In this document: one piece after another, positions 1 through 7,138 of the stretch
Layout of the letters: every line of letters starts with the position of its first letter
How positions within the stretch are numbered: the stretch's first letter is position 1
DNA from: Anaerolineae bacterium
Lineage (GTDB): Bacteria > Chloroflexota > Anaerolineae > B4-G1 > SLSP01
DNA: 15,791 nt
Direction of reading: 5' to 3'
Assembly (NCBI GenBank): GCA_021107605.1
Contig: JAIOSN010000141.1
Span: 1-15,791 of the forward strand
Translations under genes and position numbers: made by a program
The notes under the pieces: generated by a model
Told to the model about the DNA's origin: nothing
The model's input: the letters and a program-made list of their open reading frames with translations, nothing else
Databases searched by the model: none

Positions 1-1179
1 GGTTTGCAGGGACGCGGCGGCGCGGGCTTCCCCACGGGGCTAAAGTGGTCTTTTGTAGAAAGTCAGCAGTCCGCCCAGAAATTCATCGTCTGCAATGCCG
101 ACGAATCCGAACCGGGCACCTTCAAGGATCGCCTGATTTTGGAGGGCGACCCGCACGTGGTGTTGGAAGCGATGGCGATTGCCGGCTATGCCGTCGGCGC
201 CGACCAGGGTTGGATTTACATCCGTGGCGAGTACGGTCAAGCTAGAGAGCGACTAGAGCTAGCCATCCAGCAGGCAGAAGAGTACGGCTTGCTGGGCGAC
301 AATATCATGGAGAGTGATTTCTCCTTCCACATCCACCTCCACGCTGGCGCCGGCGCTTACATTTGCGGCGAAGAGACCGCGCTGCTAGAAAGCTTGGAGG
401 GCAAACGGGGCATCCCGCGTATCCGCCCGCCTTATCCCACCGTGGCCGGGTTCCGTGACGAACCTACCGTGGTCAACAATGTGGAGACGCTAGCCAATAT
501 CCCCCCCATTATCCGTAACGGGGTGGAGTGGTTCCGCTCCATCGGAACCGCGCATTGCCCCGGCACCAAGGTCTACACCATGTTAGGTGATGTCAACGTC
601 ACCGGGCTGATTGAGGTCCCGATGGGGATCACGCTGCGGGAGGTGCTGGATATTTACAGCGGCGGCATGAAGGATGGCAAAACGTTCAAATGCGCCCAGA
701 CGGGCGGCGCTTCGGGCAGTTTCATCCCCCCGGAGATGTTGGACGTGCCGCTGGATTACAAGTCAATGCAGGAACAGGGAGCGTCGCTGGGCAGCGGCGC
801 GCTACTCATCTGCGCCGAGGATACTTGTATGGTGGATCTGGCTTACGTGCTGATGCGCTTCTTCCAGGCCGAGTGCTGCGGCAAATGTACCCCTTGTCGT
901 ATCGGCACTACCCGCATGTTGGAAACACTGGAGCGGATACGTCAGGGAGAGGGCACGGCAAAGGAGCTCTTGGCGTTGGAGGAGATTGCCACGCAGATTC
1001 AGGAACTTTCCTTCTGTGGTCTTGGTCAAGCAGCGGCAGTCCCCATCATTACCGGGTTACGCTACTTCCGTGAAGAATTTGAAGCTCACTTGGCCGGTCA
1101 TTGCCCGGCCGGGGTCTGTACCCTGGAAGGAAGCCAACAGCAATCTGAAGCTGTCCGGCACGATTACCTGGGATTTTAA
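1..1179 (+). CDS. nuoF: NADH-binding flavoprotein subunit, NuoF/HoxF/FdsB type (5'-partial)
   Basis: The frame is open to the left edge, so the true start and the N-terminal part lie outside the window. The visible ~392 residues carry the family core. There is a glycine-rich FMN/NADH segment (GRGGAGFPTGLKW) at the very start. The nucleotide-binding stretch GAGAYICGEETALLESLEG follows at about residue 115. The N3-type [4Fe-4S] ligands are Cys292, Cys295 and Cys298 (in CCGKCTPC) with Cys338 (SFCGLGQ), counted from base 4. Known role of the family: FMN-dependent electron exchange between NAD(H) and an Fe-S chain. The protein stops soon after a CPAGVC motif, so it lacks the extra C-terminal 2[4Fe-4S] ferredoxin domain of HydB-type proteins. 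The formate dehydrogenase gene starts 100 bp downstream on the same strand, so I read it as the diaphorase of that enzyme. It could equally be named hoxF or fdsB. A NuoE-like partner is expected just upstream. Confidence 0.93.
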   Translation, partial: GLQGRGGAGFPTGLKWSFVESQQSAQKFIVCNADESEPGTFKDRLILEGDPHVVLEAMAIAGYAVGADQGWIYIRGEYGQARERLELAIQQAEEYGLLGDNIMESDFSFHIHLHAGAGAYICGEETALLESLEGKRGIPRIRPPYPTVAGFRDEPTVVNNVETLANIPPIIRNGVEWFRSIGTAHCPGTKVYTMLGDVNVTGLIEVPMGITLREVLDIYSGGMKDGKTFKCAQTGGASGSFIPPEMLDVPLDYKSMQEQGASLGSGALLICAEDTCMVDLAYVLMRFFQAECCGKCTPCRIGTTRMLETLERIRQGEGTAKELLALEEIATQIQELSFCGLGQAAAVPIITGLRYFREEFEAHLAGHCPAGVCTLEGSQQQSEAVRHDYLGF

Positions 1180-1267
1180 GAGTCTGGCATTAGAGAAATC
1201 TATCTTTTCCAGCGCCAGTTGTTGATCTGATATTTTGGATTTTTATGAAAACAAATTTTGCAGCTGT

Positions 1268-1274
1268 AAGGAGG
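1268..1274 (+). promoter_or_regulatory. Shine-Dalgarno site setting the fdhF start
   Basis: AAGGAGG lies 5 nt upstream of ATG 1280. The reading frame is open further upstream (from a TTG at 1235), but this near-perfect site and the family-typical N-terminus (MTKMVHLTIDG) place the start at 1280. Confidence 0.85.
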
Positions 1275-1279
1275 TTCTT

Positions 1280-4003
1280 ATGACGAAAATGGTTCACCTG
1301 ACTATTGATGGCCAAGAGGTAACCGTTCCAGCAGATTCCACAGTTTTAGAAGCTAGCCAACAACTAGGAATCACAATCCCAACTCTCTGTCATCATCCTG
1401 ATCTCACACCGACCGGGGCCTGCCGTTTATGTGTGGTGGAAATCGAGGGGATGCGTACTCTGGAAACATCATGTACGTTGCCGGTGACCGAAGGCATGGT
1501 AGTGCGGACGCAGACAGATAAAGTGAGAGACTCACGTCGCTTTGCACTCTCTATGTTGCTGACCGACCATCCCAACGAGTGCATGACCTGCGAAGTGGAT
1601 GGCGACTGCGAGTTGCAACGCTGGGTCTACGAATACGACGTGAAGTGGCCTGAACATAGTGGGGCACGCCACTCGCGCCCCATTGATTCCGACCCCAACC
1701 CCGTCATCATGGTGGATATGAACAAATGTATCCTCTGTGGACGCTGTGTACGCGCCTGCGCCGAGATCCAGGGACGTAACGTTTGGAACTTCTCCGAGCG
1801 CGGCTTCGATACCTTAGTCGTGGCCGGCGCCAATCAACCAATGTTAGACACAGACTGTGAATCCTGCGGTAACTGTGTGGCCTATTGCCCGGTGGGCGCG
1901 CTCTTCGACAAACCCTCCCAGGGTTGGGGACGCGCTGCTTACCAGACGAAGGTTCGCACCACCTGCACCTACTGCGGCGTGGGTTGCCAGTTTGACCTCA
2001 ACGTGAAGGATGGCAAGATCACCCGCGTCACCTCCACGCCTGAAGCGCCGGCAAACGGCATGGCTCTGTGCGTCAAGGGGCGCTACGGTTGGGACTTTGT
2101 CCACAGCGACGAACGGCTGACCGTCCCCCTCATCCGCGACGCGAATGGCGGCAGCAAATATCCCGGCTTCCGTGAGGCCAGCTGGGACGAGGCGTTAGAT
2201 CTCATCGCCCAGAAGCTGACCTACCACCGCGACCACAACGGCCCCGACAGCGTCGGCTACCTCTCCTCCGCCAAGTGTACCAACGAGGAGAACTATCTGA
2301 TGCAGAAGCTGGCCCGCGCGGTCGGCAAAACCAACAACGTGGATCACTGTGCACGGCTCTGTCACTCCTCCACCGTCGCCGGTCTGGCCAGCACGTTGGG
2401 CAGCGGCGCGATGACCAACTCCATCGAGGACTCCACCGGAGACGCCAAACTCTACTTTATCACCGGCTCCAACACCACCGAGCAGCACCCCGTCATCGGC
2501 ATCAAGATGCGCCGGGCCATCCGCGAGAAAGGCACCAAACTCATCGTCGCCGATCCGCGCAAGATTGATCTCTGCGATCTGGCCGTGTTGCACCTACAAC
2601 AGCGCCCCGGCACCGATGTCGCGCTCTTCAACGGCATCATGCGCGAAATCATCGTCAACGGCTGGGAAGACAAGGAATACATCGCTGAGCGCACCGAGAA
2701 TTTCGCGGCGTGCAAAGAAGTGGTGATGAAATACACACTGGAGCTCACCGAGGAGATCACCACGGTACCCGCCGCGAAGATCAAAGAAGCGGCCCGCCTG
2801 CTCCACGAGAACAAGCCCGGCGCGGTCTTCTGGTCAATGGGCATCACCCAGCACACCACCGGCACGATGAACGTGATGTCGTTAGCGAACCTGCAAATGC
2901 TCCTGGGTAACTTGGGCGTGCGTGGTGGCGGCGTGAACCCGTTGCGCGGCCAGAACAACGTGCAGGGCGCGTGTGACTTAGGCACGCTCTCCAACGTCTA
3001 CCCCGGCTACCAGAAAGTGGTTGACCCGGCGATGAAGGAGAAGTTCGAGGCTTTCTGGGGTGTAGAGGGGCTATCCGACAAAGTCGGCCTCACCGTCGTG
3101 GAGCTAATGAACGCCGCTCACGATGGCGACCTCAAGGCACTCTACGTCTTTGCCGAGAACCCCATGACCTCCGATCCTGATCTCAACCACGTCAAGGTAG
3201 CCCTGGAAACTTTAGACTTCTTGGTCGTGCAGGACATTTTCATGACCGAGACGGCCAAATATGCCACCGTGATCCTGCCCAGCACCTGCTTCGCCGAGAA
3301 GGAGGGCACCTTCACCAGTACCGAGCGCCGCATTCAGCGCGTGCGCAAGGCCGTACAGGCTCCCGGCAAGTCGCGCCCCGACTGGCAGATCATCTGTGAA
3401 GTCGGTACCCGCATGGGCTACCCCATGTACTACGATTCGCCCGCCGACGTGATGGACGAGATCGCGGCCTGCACCCCCATCTACAGCGGTGTCCACTACT
3501 GGCGGCTGGACGCGGGCGCGCAGCTCGCCTGGCCTGTGCGCGGGGACGATCATCCCGGCACTCCCATCCTGCACGTCGGGAAGTTCGCCCGTGGGCTGGG
3601 GCTTTTCACGGCCAACGAGCACCTTGAACCGCATGAGGCTCCCGATGACGAGTACCCCTTCACCATGACGACGGGGCGCGTGCTCTATCACTGGCACGGC
3701 GGCGAGCAGACGCGCCGTTCCGAGAGCCTGCTGGCGCTCTACCCCGAACCGCTGGTCGAGATCAATCCTGACGACGCGAATCGACTGGGGATTGTGGACG
3801 GGGACCAGATCAAACTGGCATCACGCCGTGGCGAGCTGGTGGCCCGCGCGTGGTTGACCGATCGGGTCGCCCCGGGGTTAGTCTTCAGTACGTTCCATTT
3901 CCCGGCGGGGAATGCTAACTGGCTAACGGGAGCTTTCCTGGATCCCGTGGCGAAGATTCCAGAGTATAAAGTCAGCGCGGTCAAGGTGGAAAAGATCGCG
4001 TAG
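1280..4003 (+). CDS. fdhF: NAD-linked formate dehydrogenase, catalytic alpha subunit (cysteine form)
   Basis: 907 aa. This is a molybdenum/tungsten bis-MGD enzyme that interconverts formate and CO2, predicted cytoplasmic (no signal peptide seen). Domains in order: [2Fe-2S] ferredoxin fold (Cys37, 48, 51, 65); NuoG-like His-Cys cluster (His97, Cys101, 104, 110); two [4Fe-4S] clusters (Cys150/153/156/160 and Cys193/196/199/203); the molybdopterin-oxidoreductase Fe4S4 domain (Cys229, 232, 236, 264, with Lys266 nearby); then the large Mo/W domains. The active-site motif is DHCARLCHSS, with Cys361 encoded by TGT at 2360-2362 where E. coli FdhF has selenocysteine, followed by His362. RGQNNVQGACDLG and the C-terminal cofactor domain are intact. 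The NuoG-like N-terminus is the FdsA/FdhA design that docks onto a NuoF-type diaphorase, and one is encoded directly upstream. The gene ends 14 nt before a terminator stem. The names fdhA or fdsA would also fit. Confidence 0.95.
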   Translation: MTKMVHLTIDGQEVTVPADSTVLEASQQLGITIPTLCHHPDLTPTGACRLCVVEIEGMRTLETSCTLPVTEGMVVRTQTDKVRDSRRFALSMLLTDHPNECMTCEVDGDCELQRWVYEYDVKWPEHSGARHSRPIDSDPNPVIMVDMNKCILCGRCVRACAEIQGRNVWNFSERGFDTLVVAGANQPMLDTDCESCGNCVAYCPVGALFDKPSQGWGRAAYQTKVRTTCTYCGVGCQFDLNVKDGKITRVTSTPEAPANGMALCVKGRYGWDFVHSDERLTVPLIRDANGGSKYPGFREASWDEALDLIAQKLTYHRDHNGPDSVGYLSSAKCTNEENYLMQKLARAVGKTNNVDHCARLCHSSTVAGLASTLGSGAMTNSIEDSTGDAKLYFITGSNTTEQHPVIGIKMRRAIREKGTKLIVADPRKIDLCDLAVLHLQQRPGTDVALFNGIMREIIVNGWEDKEYIAERTENFAACKEVVMKYTLELTEEITTVPAAKIKEAARLLHENKPGAVFWSMGITQHTTGTMNVMSLANLQMLLGNLGVRGGGVNPLRGQNNVQGACDLGTLSNVYPGYQKVVDPAMKEKFEAFWGVEGLSDKVGLTVVELMNAAHDGDLKALYVFAENPMTSDPDLNHVKVALETLDFLVVQDIFMTETAKYATVILPSTCFAEKEGTFTSTERRIQRVRKAVQAPGKSRPDWQIICEVGTRMGYPMYYDSPADVMDEIAACTPIYSGVHYWRLDAGAQLAWPVRGDDHPGTPILHVGKFARGLGLFTANEHLEPHEAPDDEYPFTMTTGRVLYHWHGGEQTRRSESLLALYPEPLVEINPDDANRLGIVDGDQIKLASRRGELVARAWLTDRVAPGLVFSTFHFPAGNANWLTGAFLDPVAKIPEYKVSAVKVEKIA

Positions 4004-4055
4004 GCTGTGAGATACCCAACGCCCCCAGGTAAATGCCTGGGGGCGTTTTACGTGG
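3986..4055 (+). repeat. 70-bp direct repeat, copy A (fdhF 3' end plus terminator)
   Basis: This copy covers the last codons of fdhF (VEKIA-stop), the short spacer and the complete terminator. It aligns without gaps to 12211-12280, with 5 mismatches by my count (positions 3991, 4003, 4005, 4017, 4030), about 93% identity. The one loop change (4030 T to C) adds a base pair in copy B, so both copies keep a functional-looking hairpin. Confidence 0.9.
4018..4050 (+). terminator. Intrinsic terminator of the nuoF-fdhF unit
   Basis: A perfect 12-bp stem pairs 4018-4029 (AACGCCCCCAGG) with 4036-4047, with a 6-nt loop and a following TTTTA. It sits between the convergent fdhF and symporter genes. The T-run is only on the + strand side, so it mainly serves fdhF. 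Nearly the same hairpin recurs at 12243-12274. Confidence 0.9.
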
Positions 4056-4065
4056 GGGAGACATT

Positions 4066-5670
4066 TTACCGCGCTAACACACTCAACGCCAGGTTATCGG
4101 CGTGATCGCAGACCCGCTCCAGGGTCCGGAGCGTTTCGTTGTAAATGAAACTCGCCTCCGGTTGGCAAACGCCGCTCTTCAGACGTGCGAGATGTTCCTC
4201 GCGCGCCGTCATGTACATCCTGTCAAATTCGTCCTCCAACACGCAAACTCTCTGGGCCAACGCAGCAGCATCGTCTTGGACAGCCTGCAACGCTAGGCCA
4301 TAAGTCTTCTGCGTGTGCGCGAACAACTCCGCTAACTCCTCCTGCGCCTCCTCGCTGAAAGGCACATCCTCCTGTACCTTGCGTTGGGCAAACTGCGCCA
4401 GGTTTTCGGTCAAGTCCCCCACTCGCTCGATGTCGGTAGTAAGGCTTTTGATCTGAAAGCAACGCCGCTGTTGCTCAACACTCAAATCTTTCCGCATGAG
4501 CGTGTTGACAAAATTCTCCAACACAACACAGACGGGATCAATAAAGCCCTCCTCAAGCTCTAAAACACGCTGAGTGGCTGCCGCATCATCCTCCACCAGG
4601 GCCGCGCAACTACACTTTACCATCTCGGCGGTGGTCTCCCCGATACGCAGGAGTTCCTTGCCGGCCTCGGCCAGCGCCACCGAGGGCATACTGAGTTGCT
4701 GTAGGTCAATGTAGGCGGTGAGCTTCGGCTGCTGCTCAGCCGCGCTCGGCGGTACCAGCGACTCAACGCCGCGCGTAATATATTTCACGAAAGGGAAGAG
4801 CATTACACTCACCGTGATGTTGAAGATCGTATGCGCGTTGGCGATCTGGCGCGCCAGATCGGGAGAAGTACGGGACACCAGCTCGGCGAAGGGAGTAAGG
4901 AAGGGGAGAAAGATGAGCACGCCGGTAATGTTGATGAACGTTTGCGCCAGAGAGGCCCGGAAAGCCATCCGGGAAAGATTGAAAGAGGCGACGAACTGCG
5001 TATCAATGCAAGTACCGATATTGGCGCCCATCAGCAACGCGATGGCGCCCGGCAAGGTGATGGCCTGGCTCATGCCCATAGCGACGACCAGGCCGGTCAT
5101 GGCCGAGCTACTCTGGACAATGGCCGTGACCACGGCTCCGGCCAGGACGCCGGCCCAGACGTTCTGCCCCATGAAGGTCAACCACGTTTCCACTTCTGGT
5201 AACGTAGCCAGCACCTTCAGAGCACCGGACATCAAATCCATCCCTAAGAACAGAAGCCCGAACCCCATGGCAATTTCACCGTACTTCCGCCATTTCTCCT
5301 CCGGCATGAATTCGATGAAGAGAATCCCCAGCGCTAGGAAGAAGTAGAAGAAATCACCGATGTCGAAGGCCGCGATCTGACCGGTGAAGGTGGTGCCGAT
5401 CTCCTGCCCGATCATTACGCCGACCGATTGCTCTAAAGTCATCAGATTGGCGCTGAGCAGGCCCATCATCGTGATCATCAAAAGACTGCTGCTCTGGATC
5501 AAAGCCGTAGCGCCGAAGCCAAACATCGCGGCCTTGATAGGGCGGTTCGTCATCCGGTCCAGCCATTGTTGGATCTGGTGGCCGGCCAGTTTTTCCATGC
5601 CGTTACTGAGCATGTGAACGCCGAACAAAAAGAGAGCTAATCCACCCACAACTTGCAAACCGTTTACCAT
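4066..5670 (-). CDS. Na+/phosphate symporter family protein with PhoU-like C-terminal domain
   Basis: 534 aa integral membrane protein. The N-terminal ~300 residues hold two inverted Na/Pi-cotransporter repeats. Each has the QSSS signature (residues 59-62 and 186-189), followed by a glycine-rich IGT segment (GQEIGTTFTG near 88, GANIGT near 216). Hydrophobic helices are interspersed. From about residue 320 the protein becomes a soluble helical PhoU-like domain (DIERVGDLTENL motif), as in bacterial NptA/YjbB-type proteins. Family role: sodium-coupled or otherwise driven phosphate movement across the cytoplasmic membrane; the substrate here is inferred from family only. An AAGGAGC ribosome site lies 4-5 nt before the ATG at 5670. 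The gene converges on fdhF and is tandem to focA, 180 bp from it with a hairpin between, so it is probably its own unit. No link to formate or hydrogen metabolism is visible. Confidence 0.9.
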   Translation of the reverse strand: MVNGLQVVGGLALFLFGVHMLSNGMEKLAGHQIQQWLDRMTNRPIKAAMFGFGATALIQSSSLLMITMMGLLSANLMTLEQSVGVMIGQEIGTTFTGQIAAFDIGDFFYFFLALGILFIEFMPEEKWRKYGEIAMGFGLLFLGMDLMSGALKVLATLPEVETWLTFMGQNVWAGVLAGAVVTAIVQSSSAMTGLVVAMGMSQAITLPGAIALLMGANIGTCIDTQFVASFNLSRMAFRASLAQTFINITGVLIFLPFLTPFAELVSRTSPDLARQIANAHTIFNITVSVMLFPFVKYITRGVESLVPPSAAEQQPKLTAYIDLQQLSMPSVALAEAGKELLRIGETTAEMVKCSCAALVEDDAAATQRVLELEEGFIDPVCVVLENFVNTLMRKDLSVEQQRRCFQIKSLTTDIERVGDLTENLAQFAQRKVQEDVPFSEEAQEELAELFAHTQKTYGLALQAVQDDAAALAQRVCVLEDEFDRMYMTAREEHLARLKSGVCQPEASFIYNETLRTLERVCDHADNLALSVLAR

Positions 5671-5690
5671 AATTGCTCCTTAATTAATTT

Positions 5691-5719
5691 TCTTAGCGTC
5701 CTTTGCGTCTTTGCGGTGA
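5691..5719. repeat. Short tandem CGCAAAGA-type repeat upstream of the symporter gene
   Basis: Read on the - strand, three imperfect 8-9-nt units follow one another: CGCAAAGA, CGCAAAGGA and CGCTAAGA. They lie 21-49 nt upstream of the symporter start codon, within its presumed promoter or 5' UTR. Function unknown. Similar degenerate CGCAAAG-type intergenic strings are, as I recall, dispersed in many unrelated bacterial genomes; that is memory, not a search. Confidence 0.5.
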
Positions 5720-5791
5720 GATATCTTTTCTCAGTGGAATCAGAGATACTCCTGCACTTTCTGTACCTCTCACCCTGGCCGCCAAGCTACC

Positions 5792-5824
5792 AAAGCGCGC
5801 TCCTGGGTTTCCGGGAGCGCGCTT
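5792..5824 (-). terminator. Hairpin terminator downstream of focA
   Basis: An 11-bp perfect GC-rich stem (5793-5803 with 5814-5824; arm AAGCGCGCTCC and its complement) around a 10-nt loop, 27 nt past the focA stop. On the - strand it is followed by only a short T-run (TTTGG), so termination may be incomplete and could leak into the symporter gene. Confidence 0.7.
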
Positions 5825-5850
5825 CACACACAATAGACCTTTACAATAAA

Positions 5851-6666
5851 TTACTTATCGCGCAGGAAAATGTACCAGTACATTCCAGAGATGATGACCC
5901 CGCCGCCGATGATGTTACCGATAGTAACCGGCAGCAGGTTCTTGACAAAGAAATTGCCCCAGGTCAGCGCTTCGTACCCCGCCGCGCCGGTGCCGGCCTT
6001 GATGAACAGCCCCACGGCGATGAAGTACATGTTCGCCACACTGTGCTCAAATCCGGCGGCCACAAATCCCGCGATGGGGAGAGTGAGGGCCGCGATCTTG
6101 CCCACGACCGTGCGAGCAGAGAAAGTGACCCAGACGGCCAGACAAACTAACATGTTACACAGCGCGCCCAGGGCAATAGCTGGCACGAACTCCAGGCCGC
6201 ATTTGCTGTTGGCGATGGCCATGGCCTTCTCGCCCAGCGCGCCGCCGGAGAAAGTGTACTGCTTGCTCAAGAAAACCAGATACGCCAGGAGCACCGAGCC
6301 GGCGAAGTTCCCCAGGTAAACCCAACCCCAGTTGCGCAGTAATTGGCTAGAGGTAACCTTCTTGTTAAGCCAGGCCATCACGATCAGGTTGTTGCCCGTG
6401 AACAATTCCGCGCCACCCACGATCACCAGCACCAGGCCCAAAGTGAAGACCAGACCGATCAGCAGTTTGGCGACACCGAAAGGCAAATCCCCGGCGCCGG
6501 TAGCGATGGTCGTCGCAAAGATCGCGCCGAAACCGATAAATATACCGGCCAGCATTCCAGACACGATGAGCGTCGCGGTCGCCTTCTTCACTTTAGCGAT
6601 GCCGACGTTCACGGCCTTCTCCGCCATTTTGGCGGGGGCCAGGGAGTTGATATTAATCTCAGACAT
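5851..6666 (-). CDS. focA: Formate/nitrite transporter family channel (FocA-like)
   Basis: 271 aa, strongly hydrophobic, about six transmembrane helices, length typical of the FNT family. These proteins form pentameric channels that pass formate (or nitrite or hydrosulfide) across the cytoplasmic membrane. Diagnostic segments: GGAELFTGNN with Thr90 (equivalent to E. coli FocA Thr91), the Asn171 region (CNMLVCLAVWV), GFEHSVANMYF with the central-pore His208 (E. coli His209), and the closing LLPVTIGNIIGGG. The sequence resembles E. coli FocA closely through these segments. Together with its position between formate dehydrogenase and hydrogenase genes this favours formate as substrate over nitrite. 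GGAGG lies about 8 nt before the ATG. It is divergent from the hox operon across a 472-bp intergenic region and has a convincing promoter. Confidence 0.93.
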   Translation of the reverse strand: MSEININSLAPAKMAEKAVNVGIAKVKKATATLIVSGMLAGIFIGFGAIFATTIATGAGDLPFGVAKLLIGLVFTLGLVLVIVGGAELFTGNNLIVMAWLNKKVTSSQLLRNWGWVYLGNFAGSVLLAYLVFLSKQYTFSGGALGEKAMAIANSKCGLEFVPAIALGALCNMLVCLAVWVTFSARTVVGKIAALTLPIAGFVAAGFEHSVANMYFIAVGLFIKAGTGAAGYEALTWGNFFVKNLLPVTIGNIIGGGVIISGMYWYIFLRDK

Positions 6667-6726
6667 AAAAAAAACCTCCTCACTAAAATAATAAATATAT
6701 TAAATATGTTAACCACTCAGCACGTG

Positions 6727-6754
6727 ATTATAATAGCTCGTCTGAATTTGTCCA
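6727..6754 (-). promoter_or_regulatory. Sigma-70-type promoter for focA
   Basis: On the - strand, TGGACA (6754-6749) and a perfect TATAAT (6732-6727) are separated by 16 bp. A start near 6720 would give a leader of about 54 nt ending in the GGAGG ribosome site of focA. Confidence 0.6.
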
Positions 6755-6778
6755 CTACTAAGTTGCTTGAAAAGAGAG

Positions 6779-6784
6779 TATAAT
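6779..6784 (+). promoter_or_regulatory. Candidate -10 element for the hox operon
   Basis: A perfect TATAAT faces the hox genes, but no good -35 lies 16-18 bp upstream (TTGCTT is only 10 bp away, TTGTCC 25 bp). If used, it gives a leader of roughly 350 nt before hoxU. It may need an activator. Confidence 0.35.
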
Positions 6785-6791
6785 ATCCCCC

Positions 6792-6998
6792 GTGGTAACG
6801 GGAAAGAATTGGCGTTTGCAGGAGTCAGTAGCCAAAGTTATGATAGAACTACTAAATCATCTCAAACAGTCGGGGGAAGGTAGCCACGGTTTCCATACCG
6901 CGTTGAATTTGCTCGCAGCATCAGAGATAAGAGGCAGATTAACACCAATTCCCTTAAAATGGGGGAGAATGGCTACGACCGATCTCCTAGATTACTGA
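6792..6998 (+). CDS. Small ORF of unknown function in the hox leader
   Basis: 68 codons from GTG, with in-frame alternatives further in. The product is mildly hydrophilic and partly helical in appearance (MIELLNHLKQSGEG). I recognise no family and see no strong ribosome site before the GTG. It starts only about 8 nt after the candidate -10 box, so if that promoter is used the GTG would be at the very 5' end of the message. It could be a leader peptide, a decayed gene or chance. Confidence 0.2.
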   Translation: MVTGKNWRLQESVAKVMIELLNHLKQSGEGSHGFHTALNLLAASEIRGRLTPIPLKWGRMATTDLLDY

Positions 6999-7011
6999 GA
7001 GGATACGAATT

Positions 7012-7119
7012 ATGGAACTTGCTCAAAATGTTGAGCAACTACAAAGTTATCGCTTGCCAGCTTACCAGTTACACTCAACCCAACTACTACCGGGCAAACC
7101 TGGACTTGCAATCAATTAG
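7012..7119 (+). CDS. Possible 35-aa leader peptide ahead of hoxU
   Basis: ATG 7012 is preceded by GAGAGGA at about 9 nt spacing and runs 35 codons to TAG 7117-7119, ending 19 nt before the hoxU start. The dyad at 7019-7038 lies inside its first codons. No homology recognised. It is listed because of the ribosome site and position, and chance is quite possible. Confidence 0.2.
   Translation: MELAQNVEQLQSYRLPAYQLHSTQLLPGKPGLAIN
7019..7038. promoter_or_regulatory. Perfect 8-bp inverted repeat upstream of hoxU (operator or hairpin)
   Basis: TTGCTCAA and TTGAGCAA flank a 4-nt AATG centre, about 100 bp upstream of the hoxU ATG. It could be a dimeric regulator site or a small RNA hairpin. It does not match the FNR/CRP consensus (TTGAT-N4-ATCAA) closely. 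Confidence 0.4.
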
Positions 7120-7138
7120 TAAGGAGACGTTACAGAAG

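Larger units (their letters stand above)
6667..7138. other. Divergent focA/hoxU intergenic region
   Basis: 472 bp without a gene I recognise. It holds the focA promoter (6727-6754), a candidate + strand -10 box (6779-6784), two small open frames (6792-6998 and 7012-7119) and a perfect 8-bp dyad at 7019-7038. The first 60 bp next to focA are very AT-rich. A shared control region for formate transport and hydrogenase is a reasonable inference. Confidence 0.6.

Noticed and set aside
2360..2362. Possible selenocysteine (TGA) codon in the formate dehydrogenase
   Set aside because: The codon is TGT (Cys), and the gene has no internal TGA in frame.
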